Below the pieces are notes generated by a model. The model saw only the letters and a list, made by a program, of their open reading frames with translations. It was not told the DNA's origin and ran no database searches. The translations under genes and the position numbers were made by a program. From contig NZ_JAODNI010000220.1 of the NCBI RefSeq assembly GCF_025465255.1, forward strand, positions 1 through 64,000: a stretch of DNA of 64,000 nt, read 5' to 3'. Positions 24,465-31,837 of this stretch are shown in pieces (the stretch's first letter is position 1; each line of letters starts with the position of its first letter). The DNA comes from Pseudonocardia sp. GTDB lineage: Bacteria; Actinomycetota; Actinomycetes; Mycobacteriales; Pseudonocardiaceae.

Positions 24465-24965
24465 TTATCTGTGTCGAGGCTGCTCCGAGGCTTGTTTCAC
24501 GAGTGACGAGAACGTTCTCGGCAGGTCTCGGAGACCGCGGTGCTCCGCGAGCTCGCGTAGCTGGTCACCGAGGGGCCCGGGCTCGTCGCCGAAGTACCGG
24601 GCGTCGACCTCCCGCGCGATCGCCGTCGCGCTGTCGACCACCTCCCGGCCCGCTCGGGTCAGCGCGATCCGGACCGCCCGGCCGTCGACCTCCGTGGGGC
24701 TGCGGCTGACCAGCCCGCGTGCGGCGAGGGTCCGGACGACCTTGGACGTCATCATCCGGTCCGCGCCGGCCTGCTCGGCCACCTCCTGCTGGATCGGCGG
24801 CCCGTGCAGGTCCTCGAGCCAGGCCACCGAGGCCAGGTGGAGGAACTGGGTGGGCGTCAGGCCGAGGGGCTGCAGGCGCGCGGCGAGGTCGGCCCGCCAC
24901 GCCAGGGCGGCGTGGTGCAGCCAGAACCCGGCCGACGACAGCGGGCCGGGCTCGGGGGTCGTCAC
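24465..24965 (-). CDS. MarR-family transcriptional regulator
   Basis: A 166-residue winged-helix protein. Start GTG 24965 (VTTPEPGPLSSAGFWL). The DNA-binding core is at about residues 55-105: 'IQQEVAEQAGADRMMTSKVVRTLAARGLVSRSPTEVDGRAVRIALTRAG'. MarR proteins respond to phenolic compounds or thiol oxidation; one Cys is not seen here, so ligand sensing is more likely than redox. Upstream lie two inverted copies of a 14-base site and then a broken mycothiol-isomerase-type gene, which was probably its old target. Confidence 0.88.
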   Translation of the reverse strand: MTTPEPGPLSSAGFWLHHAALAWRADLAARLQPLGLTPTQFLHLASVAWLEDLHGPPIQQEVAEQAGADRMMTSKVVRTLAARGLVSRSPTEVDGRAVRIALTRAGREVVDSATAIAREVDARYFGDEPGPLGDQLRELAEHRGLRDLPRTFSSLVKQASEQPRHR

Positions 24966-24969
24966 CCTC

Positions 24970-25007
24970 TGATGTTGTCACGGCGACATCAGCGTCGTCA
25001 CGACAAC
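24970..25007. promoter_or_regulatory. Double operator for the MarR regulator
   Basis: GTTGTCACGGCGAC at 24974-24987 and, on the other strand, GTTGTCGTGACGAC at 25007-24994: two related 14-base sites in inverted orientation with 20-bp centre spacing. They also form TGATGT-N10-ACATCA (24970-24991) and GTCGT-N-ACGAC (24994-25004). Position directly before the marR start suggests autoregulation. Confidence 0.5.
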
Positions 25008-25114
25008 AAGAAGAGATCTCGGTTGCGCCGACGGCGCGATGTCGTGAACGGTGTCCCGGCTCCGACCCTCCCGCGCCGGCGCCGACCGACGCCGGGTCAC
25101 GAGGAAGGGCCGCC

Positions 25115-25294
25115 ATGGACCACGACCGCCACTGCACCGAGATCGTCACCCAGACCGAGCTGCTCACCGCCGCGCTCCAGAACGGGGACCTGCGCGCCTC
25201 CGTGCCCTCCTGTCCCGGCTGGACCCTCACGCGACCTTCGGCTGAGCGCTCGGCGCCCCCGGGCCACACTGGTGCGCTACACCGGACGAGCTGA
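25115..25294 (+). pseudogene. Truncated maleylpyruvate isomerase-type (MDMPI_N) protein
   Basis: ATG 25115 with GGAAGG upstream opens a 59-codon frame. The first 38 residues ('IVTQTELLTAALQNGDLRASVPSCPGWTL') match the N-terminus of the mycothiol-dependent maleylpyruvate isomerase family, which normally continues with a helix carrying the metal His and runs to about 200 residues. Here the likeness stops near 25231 and the next gene starts at 25306. It is a 5' remnant left by deletion. It is divergent from the MarR gene. Confidence 0.6.
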
Positions 25295-25305
25295 GGACGG
25301 TCCCG

Positions 25306-26205
25306 ATGACCAGCGGCTTCCACGAGGGCGAGCTCGCGGTCCAGCGGCGCGCCGGGGTCGCGGGCGAGGCGTCGCGGCTCGCCGGAATGCTGGACGACCC
25401 CGATCTCGACGGAGGGATCAGTGATTTTCTCGCCGAGCGCGACGTCGCCGTGCTCACCGCCCGCGACGCGGACGGCCGCCTCTGGATCTCCCCCCTCGTC
25501 GCCGCGCCCGGGTTCCTGAACGCCCACGGCTCCCGGCTGCACGTCCACGCCTCCCCTGCCGAGGGGGATCCGTTGCACGCGCTCCCGGGCGGCCAGCGCG
25601 TCGGCCTGCTGGCGATCGAGTTCGCGAGACGCCGCCGCGTCCGGGTCAACGGCACGCTGACCGGCGCGGGCGACGACGGGCTGACGATCGCCGTCGAGCA
25701 GGCGTACGGCAACTGCCCGAAGTACATCCAGCAACGGCGGCTCGAGCGCACCGCGCGGGAGGGGCCGCGCACCGTCCGCCGGTCGTCGGCACTCGACCCG
25801 GCCGACATCGCGCTGATCGAGGCCGCGGACACCTTCTTCCTCGGCACCGTCCACCCGGCCCGCGGCGCCGACGCCTCACATCGCGGCGGCACCCCCGGTT
25901 TCCTCCGCGTCGTCGACGGCGGCGCGTTGTGGTGGCCGGACTATCCCGGCAACAACATGTTCAACAGCCTCGGCAACCTCGCCTCCGACGACACCGCCGC
26001 ACTGTTGGTCGTCGACTTCGGCACCGGAGCGACGCTGCACCTGTCCGGCGCCGCGACCGTCGAGTGGACCGCGTCGGGTGCGCCGGGCGACGACGGCGGC
26101 ACCGGCCGTCGCGTCCGGTTCACACCGGACCGCGTCGTGTCCGGATCGGTGGCGCTGCAGGCCGGCGACGTCGCCCGTTACGGGCGCAACCCACCGCTGA
26201 CCTGA
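25306..26205 (+). CDS. Pyridoxamine 5'-phosphate oxidase-like flavin protein
   Basis: A 299-residue protein with the split-barrel PNPOx-like fold. Evidence: 'SDFLAERDVAVLTARDADGRLWISPLVAAPGFL' near residues 38-70, 'RRRVRVNGTL' near 105-115, 'EQAYGNCPKYIQQRRL' near 130-145, and a second half that repeats the pattern ('DTFFLGTVHP', 'PDYPGNNMFNSLGNLASDDTAALLVVDF'). These long forms bind FMN or F420 and are of unknown substrate. It stands alone after the truncated gene. Confidence 0.8.
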   Translation: MTSGFHEGELAVQRRAGVAGEASRLAGMLDDPDLDGGISDFLAERDVAVLTARDADGRLWISPLVAAPGFLNAHGSRLHVHASPAEGDPLHALPGGQRVGLLAIEFARRRRVRVNGTLTGAGDDGLTIAVEQAYGNCPKYIQQRRLERTAREGPRTVRRSSALDPADIALIEAADTFFLGTVHPARGADASHRGGTPGFLRVVDGGALWWPDYPGNNMFNSLGNLASDDTAALLVVDFGTGATLHLSGAATVEWTASGAPGDDGGTGRRVRFTPDRVVSGSVALQAGDVARYGRNPPLT

Positions 26206-26352
26206 TGGCGGATCGTCGGTGGCGCGTGACGCCGCGGCAGAGCAACGAGGCCGAGTGCCGGCGGCGGGGCGGGGCCGCGTGGCCGCCCGGCGAGCGCTGG
26301 AGCAGCCAGCGCGAAGATGATCAGGCCGCCGCGGCGTGACAGGCTGCTCCGC

Positions 26353-26934
26353 ATGAGCGGATCGGACCCGAAGGCTGACCTGAAGCGGTACCTGCAGGCC
26401 GCGCGGGAGGCGCTCGTGTGGAAGCTCGACGGCCTCTCGGAGTACGACCTCCGCCGGCCTCTGACCCCGACCGGCACCAACCTGCTGGGGCTGGTCAAGC
26501 ACGTGGCGAGCGTCGAGTTCGGGTACTTCGGCGCCACGTTCGACCGGCCGTCCGACGAGCCCCTGCCCTGGTTCGCCGACGACGCCGAGCCCAACGCCGA
26601 CATGTGGGCCAAGGCCGAGGAGTCCCGCGAGCAGATCCTCGGTCTCTATCACCGCGCCTGGGCGCACTCCGACGCGACGATCGACGCGCTGGCGCTGGAC
26701 TCCGTCGGCCACGTGCCGCACTGGCCCGCCGACCGCAGCGAGGTGACCCTGCATCTGGTCCTGATCCACCTGATCGCGGAGACCCAGCGGCACGCCGGGC
26801 ACGCGGACATCGTGCGGGAGCTCGTCGACGGGGCGGTGGGGCTGCGGAACGGAAACGGCAACATGGCGCCGGTCGATCTGGACTGGTGGGAGGACTACCG
26901 CGACCGGCTGGAGCGCGTGGCGCGGGGGGCGTAG
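26353..26934 (+). CDS. DinB/DUF664 family protein
   Basis: A 193-residue four-helix-bundle protein. Start ATG 26353 (MSGSDPKADLKRYLQAAREALVWKLDGLSEYDLRRPLTP) fits the family; ATG 26317 would add 12 residues. Metal-site His residues are seen in 'LVKHVASVEFGYFG' (about 47), 'LHLVLIHLIAETQRHAGHADIVREL' (about 140-156). DinB-2 proteins bind divalent metal, and some are thiol transferases using mycothiol or bacillithiol; this one's substrate is unknown. The 147 bp before it hold no convincing gene. Confidence 0.85.
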   Translation: MSGSDPKADLKRYLQAAREALVWKLDGLSEYDLRRPLTPTGTNLLGLVKHVASVEFGYFGATFDRPSDEPLPWFADDAEPNADMWAKAEESREQILGLYHRAWAHSDATIDALALDSVGHVPHWPADRSEVTLHLVLIHLIAETQRHAGHADIVRELVDGAVGLRNGNGNMAPVDLDWWEDYRDRLERVARGA

Positions 26935-26950
26935 CCCCGCACCGCGCCGG

Positions 26951-27244
26951 TCAGGACAGGCGCTCGGTCAGCCGGACCGTGACCGTGTCCCCGGCCTGCT
27001 TGCCCAGGGCGCGACGGATCACGGCCTTCATCGGGAGCTTGTGCGTCCCGTCGCCGATCGCCATGAACGCGCTGGTGAAGGGGACCCCGTCGACGGTCCC
27101 GGCCACCTTGACCAGGCCGTGGGCGCCGAAGAACTCGGCCGAGCGCGGCATCACGGCGTAGGTCCAGCCGCCCTGGGCGGGGCTCTTCTGCAGGGCGGCG
27201 GTGAAGGTGTGGCCGAGGAGCTGGCGGCCGGGCCTTGGGGCTCA
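26951..27244 (-). pseudogene. Frameshifted DUF1905 domain protein
   Basis: Codons 27213-26951 read 'HTFTAALQKSPAQGGWTYAVMPRSAEFFG' and continue to 'GDTVTVRLTERLS', a full DUF1905 domain (about 90 residues). In this frame a TGA lies just upstream and there is no good start. A plausible ATG at 27244 ('MSPKARP') is in another frame, so a one-base shift between about 27215 and 27240 separates start from domain. This is either a real frameshift mutation or a sequencing error. Confidence 0.6.
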
Positions 27245-27307
27245 TGGTTCTGGCCTCTCGTCGGGGCTGGTTCACCCGGGACGTCGAGACGGGCCCGCGG
27301 TTCTCGA

Positions 27308-27447
27308 CACGACGGCCGGCGGTCGTCATCGTCGCGCTCGACGACTACGAGTCCCTGGAGGAAGCCGCCTACCTGCTCCGTGACCCCGAGAACGCTCGTC
27401 GGCTGCTGGCGTCGATCGATCGCCTCGAGAGCGGCACGGGCACCCCC
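27308..27447 (+). pseudogene. Remnant of a YefM/Phd-family antitoxin
   Basis: 'RRPAVVIVALDDYESLEEAAYLLRDPENARRLLASIDRLESGTGT' is the C-terminal half of a YefM antitoxin (dimer strand, then the helix that wraps the toxin). The N-terminal DNA-binding part is missing and replaced by unrelated codons back to ATG 27244. It directly precedes YoeB remnants in the expected order. Confidence 0.65.
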
Positions 27448-27481
27448 GTGACCTTCTCGACCCTGCCGACGAGCGAAGCCC

Positions 27482-27690
27482 GTCTGGGACGAGGACGCCT
27501 GGGCCGACCATCTCTGGTGGCACCCCAGGACCAGACATCGGGAAACTTCAGCCCCTGAAGCACAGCTTCCGTGGCTACTGGTCCAAGCCCATCACCGACG
27601 AGCACCGACTCGTCTACGAGATCGTCGACGACGAGATCGAGTCGCAGCCTGTCGCCACCACTACGGCTACTCAGACATCCGCACCTCGGT
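27482..27690 (+). pseudogene. Decayed YoeB-family mRNA interferase
   Basis: Three fragments in order but in two frames: 'VWDEDAWADHLWW' (27482-27520), 'IGKLQPLKHSFRGYWSKPITDEHRLVYEIVDDEIES' (27537-27644), and 'ACRHHYGYSD' (27647-27676). These match the start, middle and end of YoeB (about 84 residues). Roughly 20 codons between the first two are lost and there are two frameshifts, so no working toxin can be made. It lies at the 3' flank of tRNA-Ala, a common insertion site. Confidence 0.7.
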
Positions 27691-27721
27691 GCCGATCGCG
27701 GCCGTCCGAGTCGACGGGCTG

Positions 27722-27797
27722 TGGTGGAGACGAGGGGAATCGAACCCCTAACCCCTGCCTTGCAAAGGCAGTGCTCTGCCAATTGAGCTACGTCCCC
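27722..27797 (-). tRNA. alaT: tRNA-Ala (anticodon TGC)
   Basis: Minus strand. Acceptor GGGGACG (27791-27797) pairs with CGTCTCC (27726-27732); anticodon stem CTGCC/GGCAG encloses TTTGCAA, giving TGC; T-loop TTCGATT. Discriminator A and CCA are encoded (27722-27725). Pairing with tRNA-Ile next to gyrA is conserved in mycobacteria. Confidence 0.96.
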
Positions 27798-27836
27798 GTG
27801 CAGGTCACGGTACCCCGTGCTCCGCGGGAGCGGCGG

Positions 27837-27947
27837 TCAGCGCGTGGTGGCCTCGTGCCACAGGTCCTCGTCCGGCTTCGAGCGAAGCTTGGTGAGGACC
27901 AGGAACGCGGCTCCGGCTGCGGCGAGGAGAGCGAGGATCTTCTTCAT
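27837..27947 (-). CDS. DLW-39 family small protein
   Basis: A 36-residue protein from ATG 27947 to TGA at 27837. It has one N-terminal hydrophobic helix (MKKILALLAAAGAAFLVLTKL) and ends 'KPDEDLWHEATTR', the Asp-Leu-Trp signature of the actinobacterial DLW-39 family, whose function is unknown. GGTGGAGG lies just before the start. It sits between tRNA-Ile and tRNA-Ala, the usual place for this family. Confidence 0.9.
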   Translation of the reverse strand: MKKILALLAAAGAAFLVLTKLRSKPDEDLWHEATTR

Positions 27948-27982
27948 CGTCCTCCACCTTCGATGACGGGTGCCGATGGGAG

Positions 27983-28056
27983 TGGGCCTAGCTGGATTTG
28001 AACCAGCGACCTCGTCGTTATCAGCGACGCGCTCTAACCAACTGAGCTATAGGCCC
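27983..28056 (-). tRNA. ileT: tRNA-Ile (anticodon GAT)
   Basis: Minus strand. Acceptor GGGCCTA (28050-28056) pairs with TAGGCCC (27984-27990); anticodon stem CGTCG/CGACG encloses CTGATAA, giving GAT; T-loop TTCAAAT. CCA is not encoded. Confidence 0.96.
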
Positions 28057-28140
28057 CTGCGGCATGGAGAACTCTACAGGAGCCCTCCAGTGGGTTCTGC
28101 ACCCCCTCCCCCGCGGCGGTGCAGAACCCGAAACCGCTGG

Positions 28141-29199
28141 TCAGTCCCGCTCGGAGAGCGTGACCTCGACCCCACCGACCAGGTCCGCGGAGACGTTGTA
28201 GACGAACGCGCCCACCGTCATCGCGACGGCGAACAGCAGGCTGTTGATCGCCCCGACGACGGCCGCGAGACCGAACACCCGGCCCGCGCTGATGAGCGCG
28301 CTACCCGTCCGGGTCTCGCCGGACACGAGGTCCGCGTAGGTGCCGTTGAGCCGGTCCCAGACGCCGATGCCGTCGAGCACGCCGTATAGCACGCCGACCG
28401 CCACGAGCCAGATGAAGAACAGCACGACGGCCAGCACGAGGGCCAGCTTCAGCACCGACCACGGGTCGAACCGTTTGACCTGCAGCAACGCCTGGCGGGG
28501 GGCCCGGCTGCGGACGGCCGGCGCCTCGGGACGTCCGTCGGTGCCCTCGGGCTGACCCTGACCGCCGAGGAGCGGCGCGGCAGGCGCTGCCGGCGGCATA
28601 CCGGCCGCATTGCGGTCGAGGTAGGCGGTCGGGGCCTCGCTCAGCAGGCCGTCCGCCACCGTCGGGGCCGGCGGGGCCGGGACCGGGCGCGCCTGCCGGG
28701 TGGGGGACTCGTCCTCCGGCACGCGACGCCACGGGGGCGGCGAGCCGTCCGAGGAGGGGCCGGTGTCCGGAACCGCCCCCTGCTCGGCCGGACGTTGCGT
28801 CGGCAGCTCACCGGACGCGGGGACCGCCTGGGACGACGTCTCCGGCACCGCACCGGCCTCCGGGCGCCCTGTGCTCCGCCTGGCCGGCGACGGCGACTGT
28901 GGACCGGACGAGCCGGCGGACGGCGGCGGAGCAGCCGTCCCACCGGACACCCGACCCGCCGGCGAGCCGTTGCCGGACCCGCCGTTCGCCACCGGGACAC
29001 CCGCGGCCGGGGCCGGTGTGCCGTGCGCCACAGGCGTCCCGCCGGCGGGGGTCGGCGCGTCGTCGGACCCGGCCTGCCCGGACGGCGACACACGACCCAC
29101 CGCCCCTCCGGGGAAGGTCTGTGAGTCCGTCGCGACGTTGCGGCCGGGCTCGGTCCCGTCGCCCGACGGCGTCGGCGGGGTCTTCTCGTTCTCGCTCAC
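28141..29199 (-). CDS. DUF3566 transmembrane protein downstream of gyrA
   Basis: A 352-residue protein. Start GTG 29199 (VSENEKTPPTPSG) chosen, with GAGGAG upstream; GTG 29235 is also in frame. Residues 1-235 are disordered and rich in Pro, Ala, Gly and Ser; the C-terminal 115 residues are the DUF3566 domain with two transmembrane helices ('LKLALVLAVVLFFIWLVAVGVLYGVL' and 'AINSLLFAVAMTVGAFVYNVSADLVGGVEVTLSE'). It is the positional match of Rv0007, which always follows gyrA in actinobacteria. Function unknown; an envelope role is likely. Confidence 0.88.
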   Translation of the reverse strand: MSENEKTPPTPSGDGTEPGRNVATDSQTFPGGAVGRVSPSGQAGSDDAPTPAGGTPVAHGTPAPAAGVPVANGGSGNGSPAGRVSGGTAAPPPSAGSSGPQSPSPARRSTGRPEAGAVPETSSQAVPASGELPTQRPAEQGAVPDTGPSSDGSPPPWRRVPEDESPTRQARPVPAPPAPTVADGLLSEAPTAYLDRNAAGMPPAAPAAPLLGGQGQPEGTDGRPEAPAVRSRAPRQALLQVKRFDPWSVLKLALVLAVVLFFIWLVAVGVLYGVLDGIGVWDRLNGTYADLVSGETRTGSALISAGRVFGLAAVVGAINSLLFAVAMTVGAFVYNVSADLVGGVEVTLSERD

Positions 29200-29266
29200 G
29201 AGGTGGGGATCTCCTCGGTCGTCGGCTGGGCGCACGGCACGGTCACGGTCTGTTCGCCGGCGGCGA

Positions 29267-31783
29267 TCAGCTCGACGTCCCGGTCACCTCGGGGTCGTCC
29301 GCATCGTCCTCGGCATTGCGTGCCACCGCCAGTAGGGTGGCGCTCTCGCCGAGGTTCATCAGGCGCACTCCCTTGGTCTGCCGACCGGCCTTGCGCACCT
29401 CACGGGCCGAGGTCCGGATGACGCCACCGGTCGAGGTGATCGCGTACAGCTCGTCGTCGATCCCGACGATGAGCGCCCCGACCAGCGTGCCACGCCGGCG
29501 GTCGTACTGGAGGGTCAACACTCCCTTGCCGCCGCGGCCCTGCACCGGGTAGTCCTCGATCGGCGTGCGCTTCGCGTACCCGCCGGCCGTGGCGACCAGC
29601 ACGAACCTGTCCGGCTGGACGACCGCGATGGACAGCAGCCGGTCCCCGGAGTTGAAGCGCATCCCCAGCACGCCGGACGTGGCGCGCCCCATGGGGCGCA
29701 GCACCTCGTCGCTGGCGGTGAAGCGGATGGACTGACCCTCGGCGGAGACGAGCAGGAGGTCGTCCTCGGCGGAGCAGAGCACCGCGCCGACCAGCTCGTC
29801 GGAGTCCCGGAGGTTGATGCCGATCAGGCCGCCGGAGCGGTTGGAGTCGAAGTCCTCCAGCTTGGACTTCTTGACCAGACCGTTTCTCGTCGCCAGGACG
29901 AGATAGGGGGACGCCTGGTAGTCCTTGATCTGCATGACCTGGGCGATGTGCTCGTCCGGCTGGAACGCGAGCAGGTTCGCGACGTGCTGGCCGCGCGCGT
30001 TCCGGTTGGCCTCGGGCAGCTCGTAGGCCTTGAGCCGGTAGACCCGGCCCTTGTTGGTGAAGAACAGCATCCAGTCGTGGGTGGAGCACACGAAGAAGTG
30101 GGCGACGATGTCGTCCTGCTTCAGCGTGGCGCCCTGCACGCCCTTGCCGCCGCGCTTCTGCGCCCGGTAGAGGTCCGTCTTGGTGCGCTTCGCGTAGCCG
30201 GTCTGCGTGATCGTGACGACCACGTCCTCGACCGCGATGAGGTCCTCGTTGGTGACGTCGCCGTCGTCCGGGACGAGCCGGCTGCGCCGCTCGTCGCCGT
30301 GCTTGTCGACGATCTCCTGCAGCTCGTCCCGGACGATCTGCCGCTGCCGCTCGGGGCGGGCGAGGATGTCCTCGTAGTCCGCGATCTCGATCTCGATCTC
30401 GGCCAGCTCGTCGACGATCTTCTGCCGCTCCAGGGCGGCCAGCCGACGCAGCTGCATGTCCAGGATCGCCTGGGCCTGGATCTCGTCGACCTCGAGCAGG
30501 CTGATCAGGCCCTGGCGCGCGACGTCGACGGTCTGCGACGCCCGGATCAGCGCGATGACCTCGTCCAGCGCGTCGAGAGCCTTGACCAGGCCACGCAGGA
30601 TGTGGGCGCGCTCCTCGGCCTTGCGCAGCCGGTAGCGCGTCCGCCGGACGATGACCTCGATCTGGTGCCGGATGTAGTTCCGGACGACCTGGTCCAGCCG
30701 CAGCGTGCGGGGCACGCCGTCGACGATCGCCAGCATGTTGACGCCGAAGCTGTACTGCAGCTGGCTGTGCTTGTAGAGGTTGTTCAGCACGACCTTCGCG
30801 ACCGCGTCCCGCTTGAGCGTGAACACGATCCGCATGCCGATGCGGTCCGACGACTCGTCGTTGATCTCGGAGATCCCGGCGAGCCTGCCGTCCCGGACCA
30901 TCCCGGCGACCGACTCGACGAGGTTGTCCGGGTTGACCTGGTACGGCAGCTCGGTGACGACGAGGATGGTGCGCCCCTTGCCGTCCTCCTCCACCTCGAC
31001 GACGGCGCGCATCCGCACCGAGCCGCGCCCCGTGCGGTAGGCGGACTCGATGCCGTCGCGGCCGACGATCAGGCCGGCGGTCGGGAAGTCCGGTCCCTTG
31101 ATCCGGGCCATCAGCGCCTCGAGGAGCTCCTCGTCGGAGGCCTCGTAGTTGTCCAGCGCCCAGACGACACCCTCGCCGACCTCACGGAGGTTGTGCGGCG
31201 GGATGTTCGTGGCCATGCCGACCGCGATGCCGGAGCTGCCGTTGATCAGCAGGTTCGGCACGCGGGACGGCAGGACGACCGGCTCCTGCGTCTTGCCGTC
31301 GTAGTTGTCGAGGAAGTCGACGGTGTCTTCCTCGATGTCCTGCAGCATCGCCATCGCGAGCGGGGTGAGGCGGCACTCCGTGTACCGCATGGCGGCCGCG
31401 GGGTCGTTGCCTCGGCTGCCGAAGTTGCCCTGCCCGTCGATCAGCGGGTAGCGCATCGACCACGGCTGCGCGAGCCGGACGAGCGCGTCGTAGATCGAGC
31501 TGTCGCCGTGGGGGTGGTAGTTACCCATCACCTCGCCGACGACACGGGCGCACTTGACGTAGGAGCGGTCGGGCCGGAACCCGTTCTCCCCCATCGAGTA
31601 CAGGACGCGCCGGTGCACCGGCTTGAGCCCGTCCTCGACCAGCGGCAGCGCCCGGCCGACGATGACGCTCATCGCGTAGTCGATGTAGGAGCGCTGCATC
31701 TCCTGCTGGATGTCGACCGGCTCGATCCGGTCCCCGCCGCCCGGGGGCGGCGGCGGGAGTGTGGGGTCCAGGGTGTCCGTCAC
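29267..31783 (-). CDS. gyrA: DNA gyrase subunit A
   Basis: An 838-residue protein. The N-terminal domain has the winged-helix 'RPDRSYVKCARVVGEVMG', quinolone-region 'HPHGDSSIYDALVRLAQPW' and catalytic Tyr in 'MRYTECRLTPLA' (about residue 128). The C-terminal beta-pinwheel has a GyrA-box-like 'QKRGGKGVQG'. With GyrB it introduces negative supercoils. In the quinolone region the residue matching E. coli Ser83 is Ser, as in wild-type quinolone-sensitive enzymes, rather than Ala as in M. tuberculosis. It is 54 bp downstream of gyrB and probably co-transcribed. Confidence 0.98.
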   Translation of the reverse strand: MTDTLDPTLPPPPPGGGDRIEPVDIQQEMQRSYIDYAMSVIVGRALPLVEDGLKPVHRRVLYSMGENGFRPDRSYVKCARVVGEVMGNYHPHGDSSIYDALVRLAQPWSMRYPLIDGQGNFGSRGNDPAAAMRYTECRLTPLAMAMLQDIEEDTVDFLDNYDGKTQEPVVLPSRVPNLLINGSSGIAVGMATNIPPHNLREVGEGVVWALDNYEASDEELLEALMARIKGPDFPTAGLIVGRDGIESAYRTGRGSVRMRAVVEVEEDGKGRTILVVTELPYQVNPDNLVESVAGMVRDGRLAGISEINDESSDRIGMRIVFTLKRDAVAKVVLNNLYKHSQLQYSFGVNMLAIVDGVPRTLRLDQVVRNYIRHQIEVIVRRTRYRLRKAEERAHILRGLVKALDALDEVIALIRASQTVDVARQGLISLLEVDEIQAQAILDMQLRRLAALERQKIVDELAEIEIEIADYEDILARPERQRQIVRDELQEIVDKHGDERRSRLVPDDGDVTNEDLIAVEDVVVTITQTGYAKRTKTDLYRAQKRGGKGVQGATLKQDDIVAHFFVCSTHDWMLFFTNKGRVYRLKAYELPEANRNARGQHVANLLAFQPDEHIAQVMQIKDYQASPYLVLATRNGLVKKSKLEDFDSNRSGGLIGINLRDSDELVGAVLCSAEDDLLLVSAEGQSIRFTASDEVLRPMGRATSGVLGMRFNSGDRLLSIAVVQPDRFVLVATAGGYAKRTPIEDYPVQGRGGKGVLTLQYDRRRGTLVGALIVGIDDELYAITSTGGVIRTSAREVRKAGRQTKGVRLMNLGESATLLAVARNAEDDADDPEVTGTSS

Positions 31784-31837
31784 GTGGTCCTTCTTCTGCT
31801 CGTGCGATCCGTACGTCCGTCTAGAACACTCGTGTGA

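Noticed and set aside
26204..26339. A 44-codon frame after the PNPOx-like gene
   Set aside because: No ribosome site or likeness; start lies at the upstream stop by chance.
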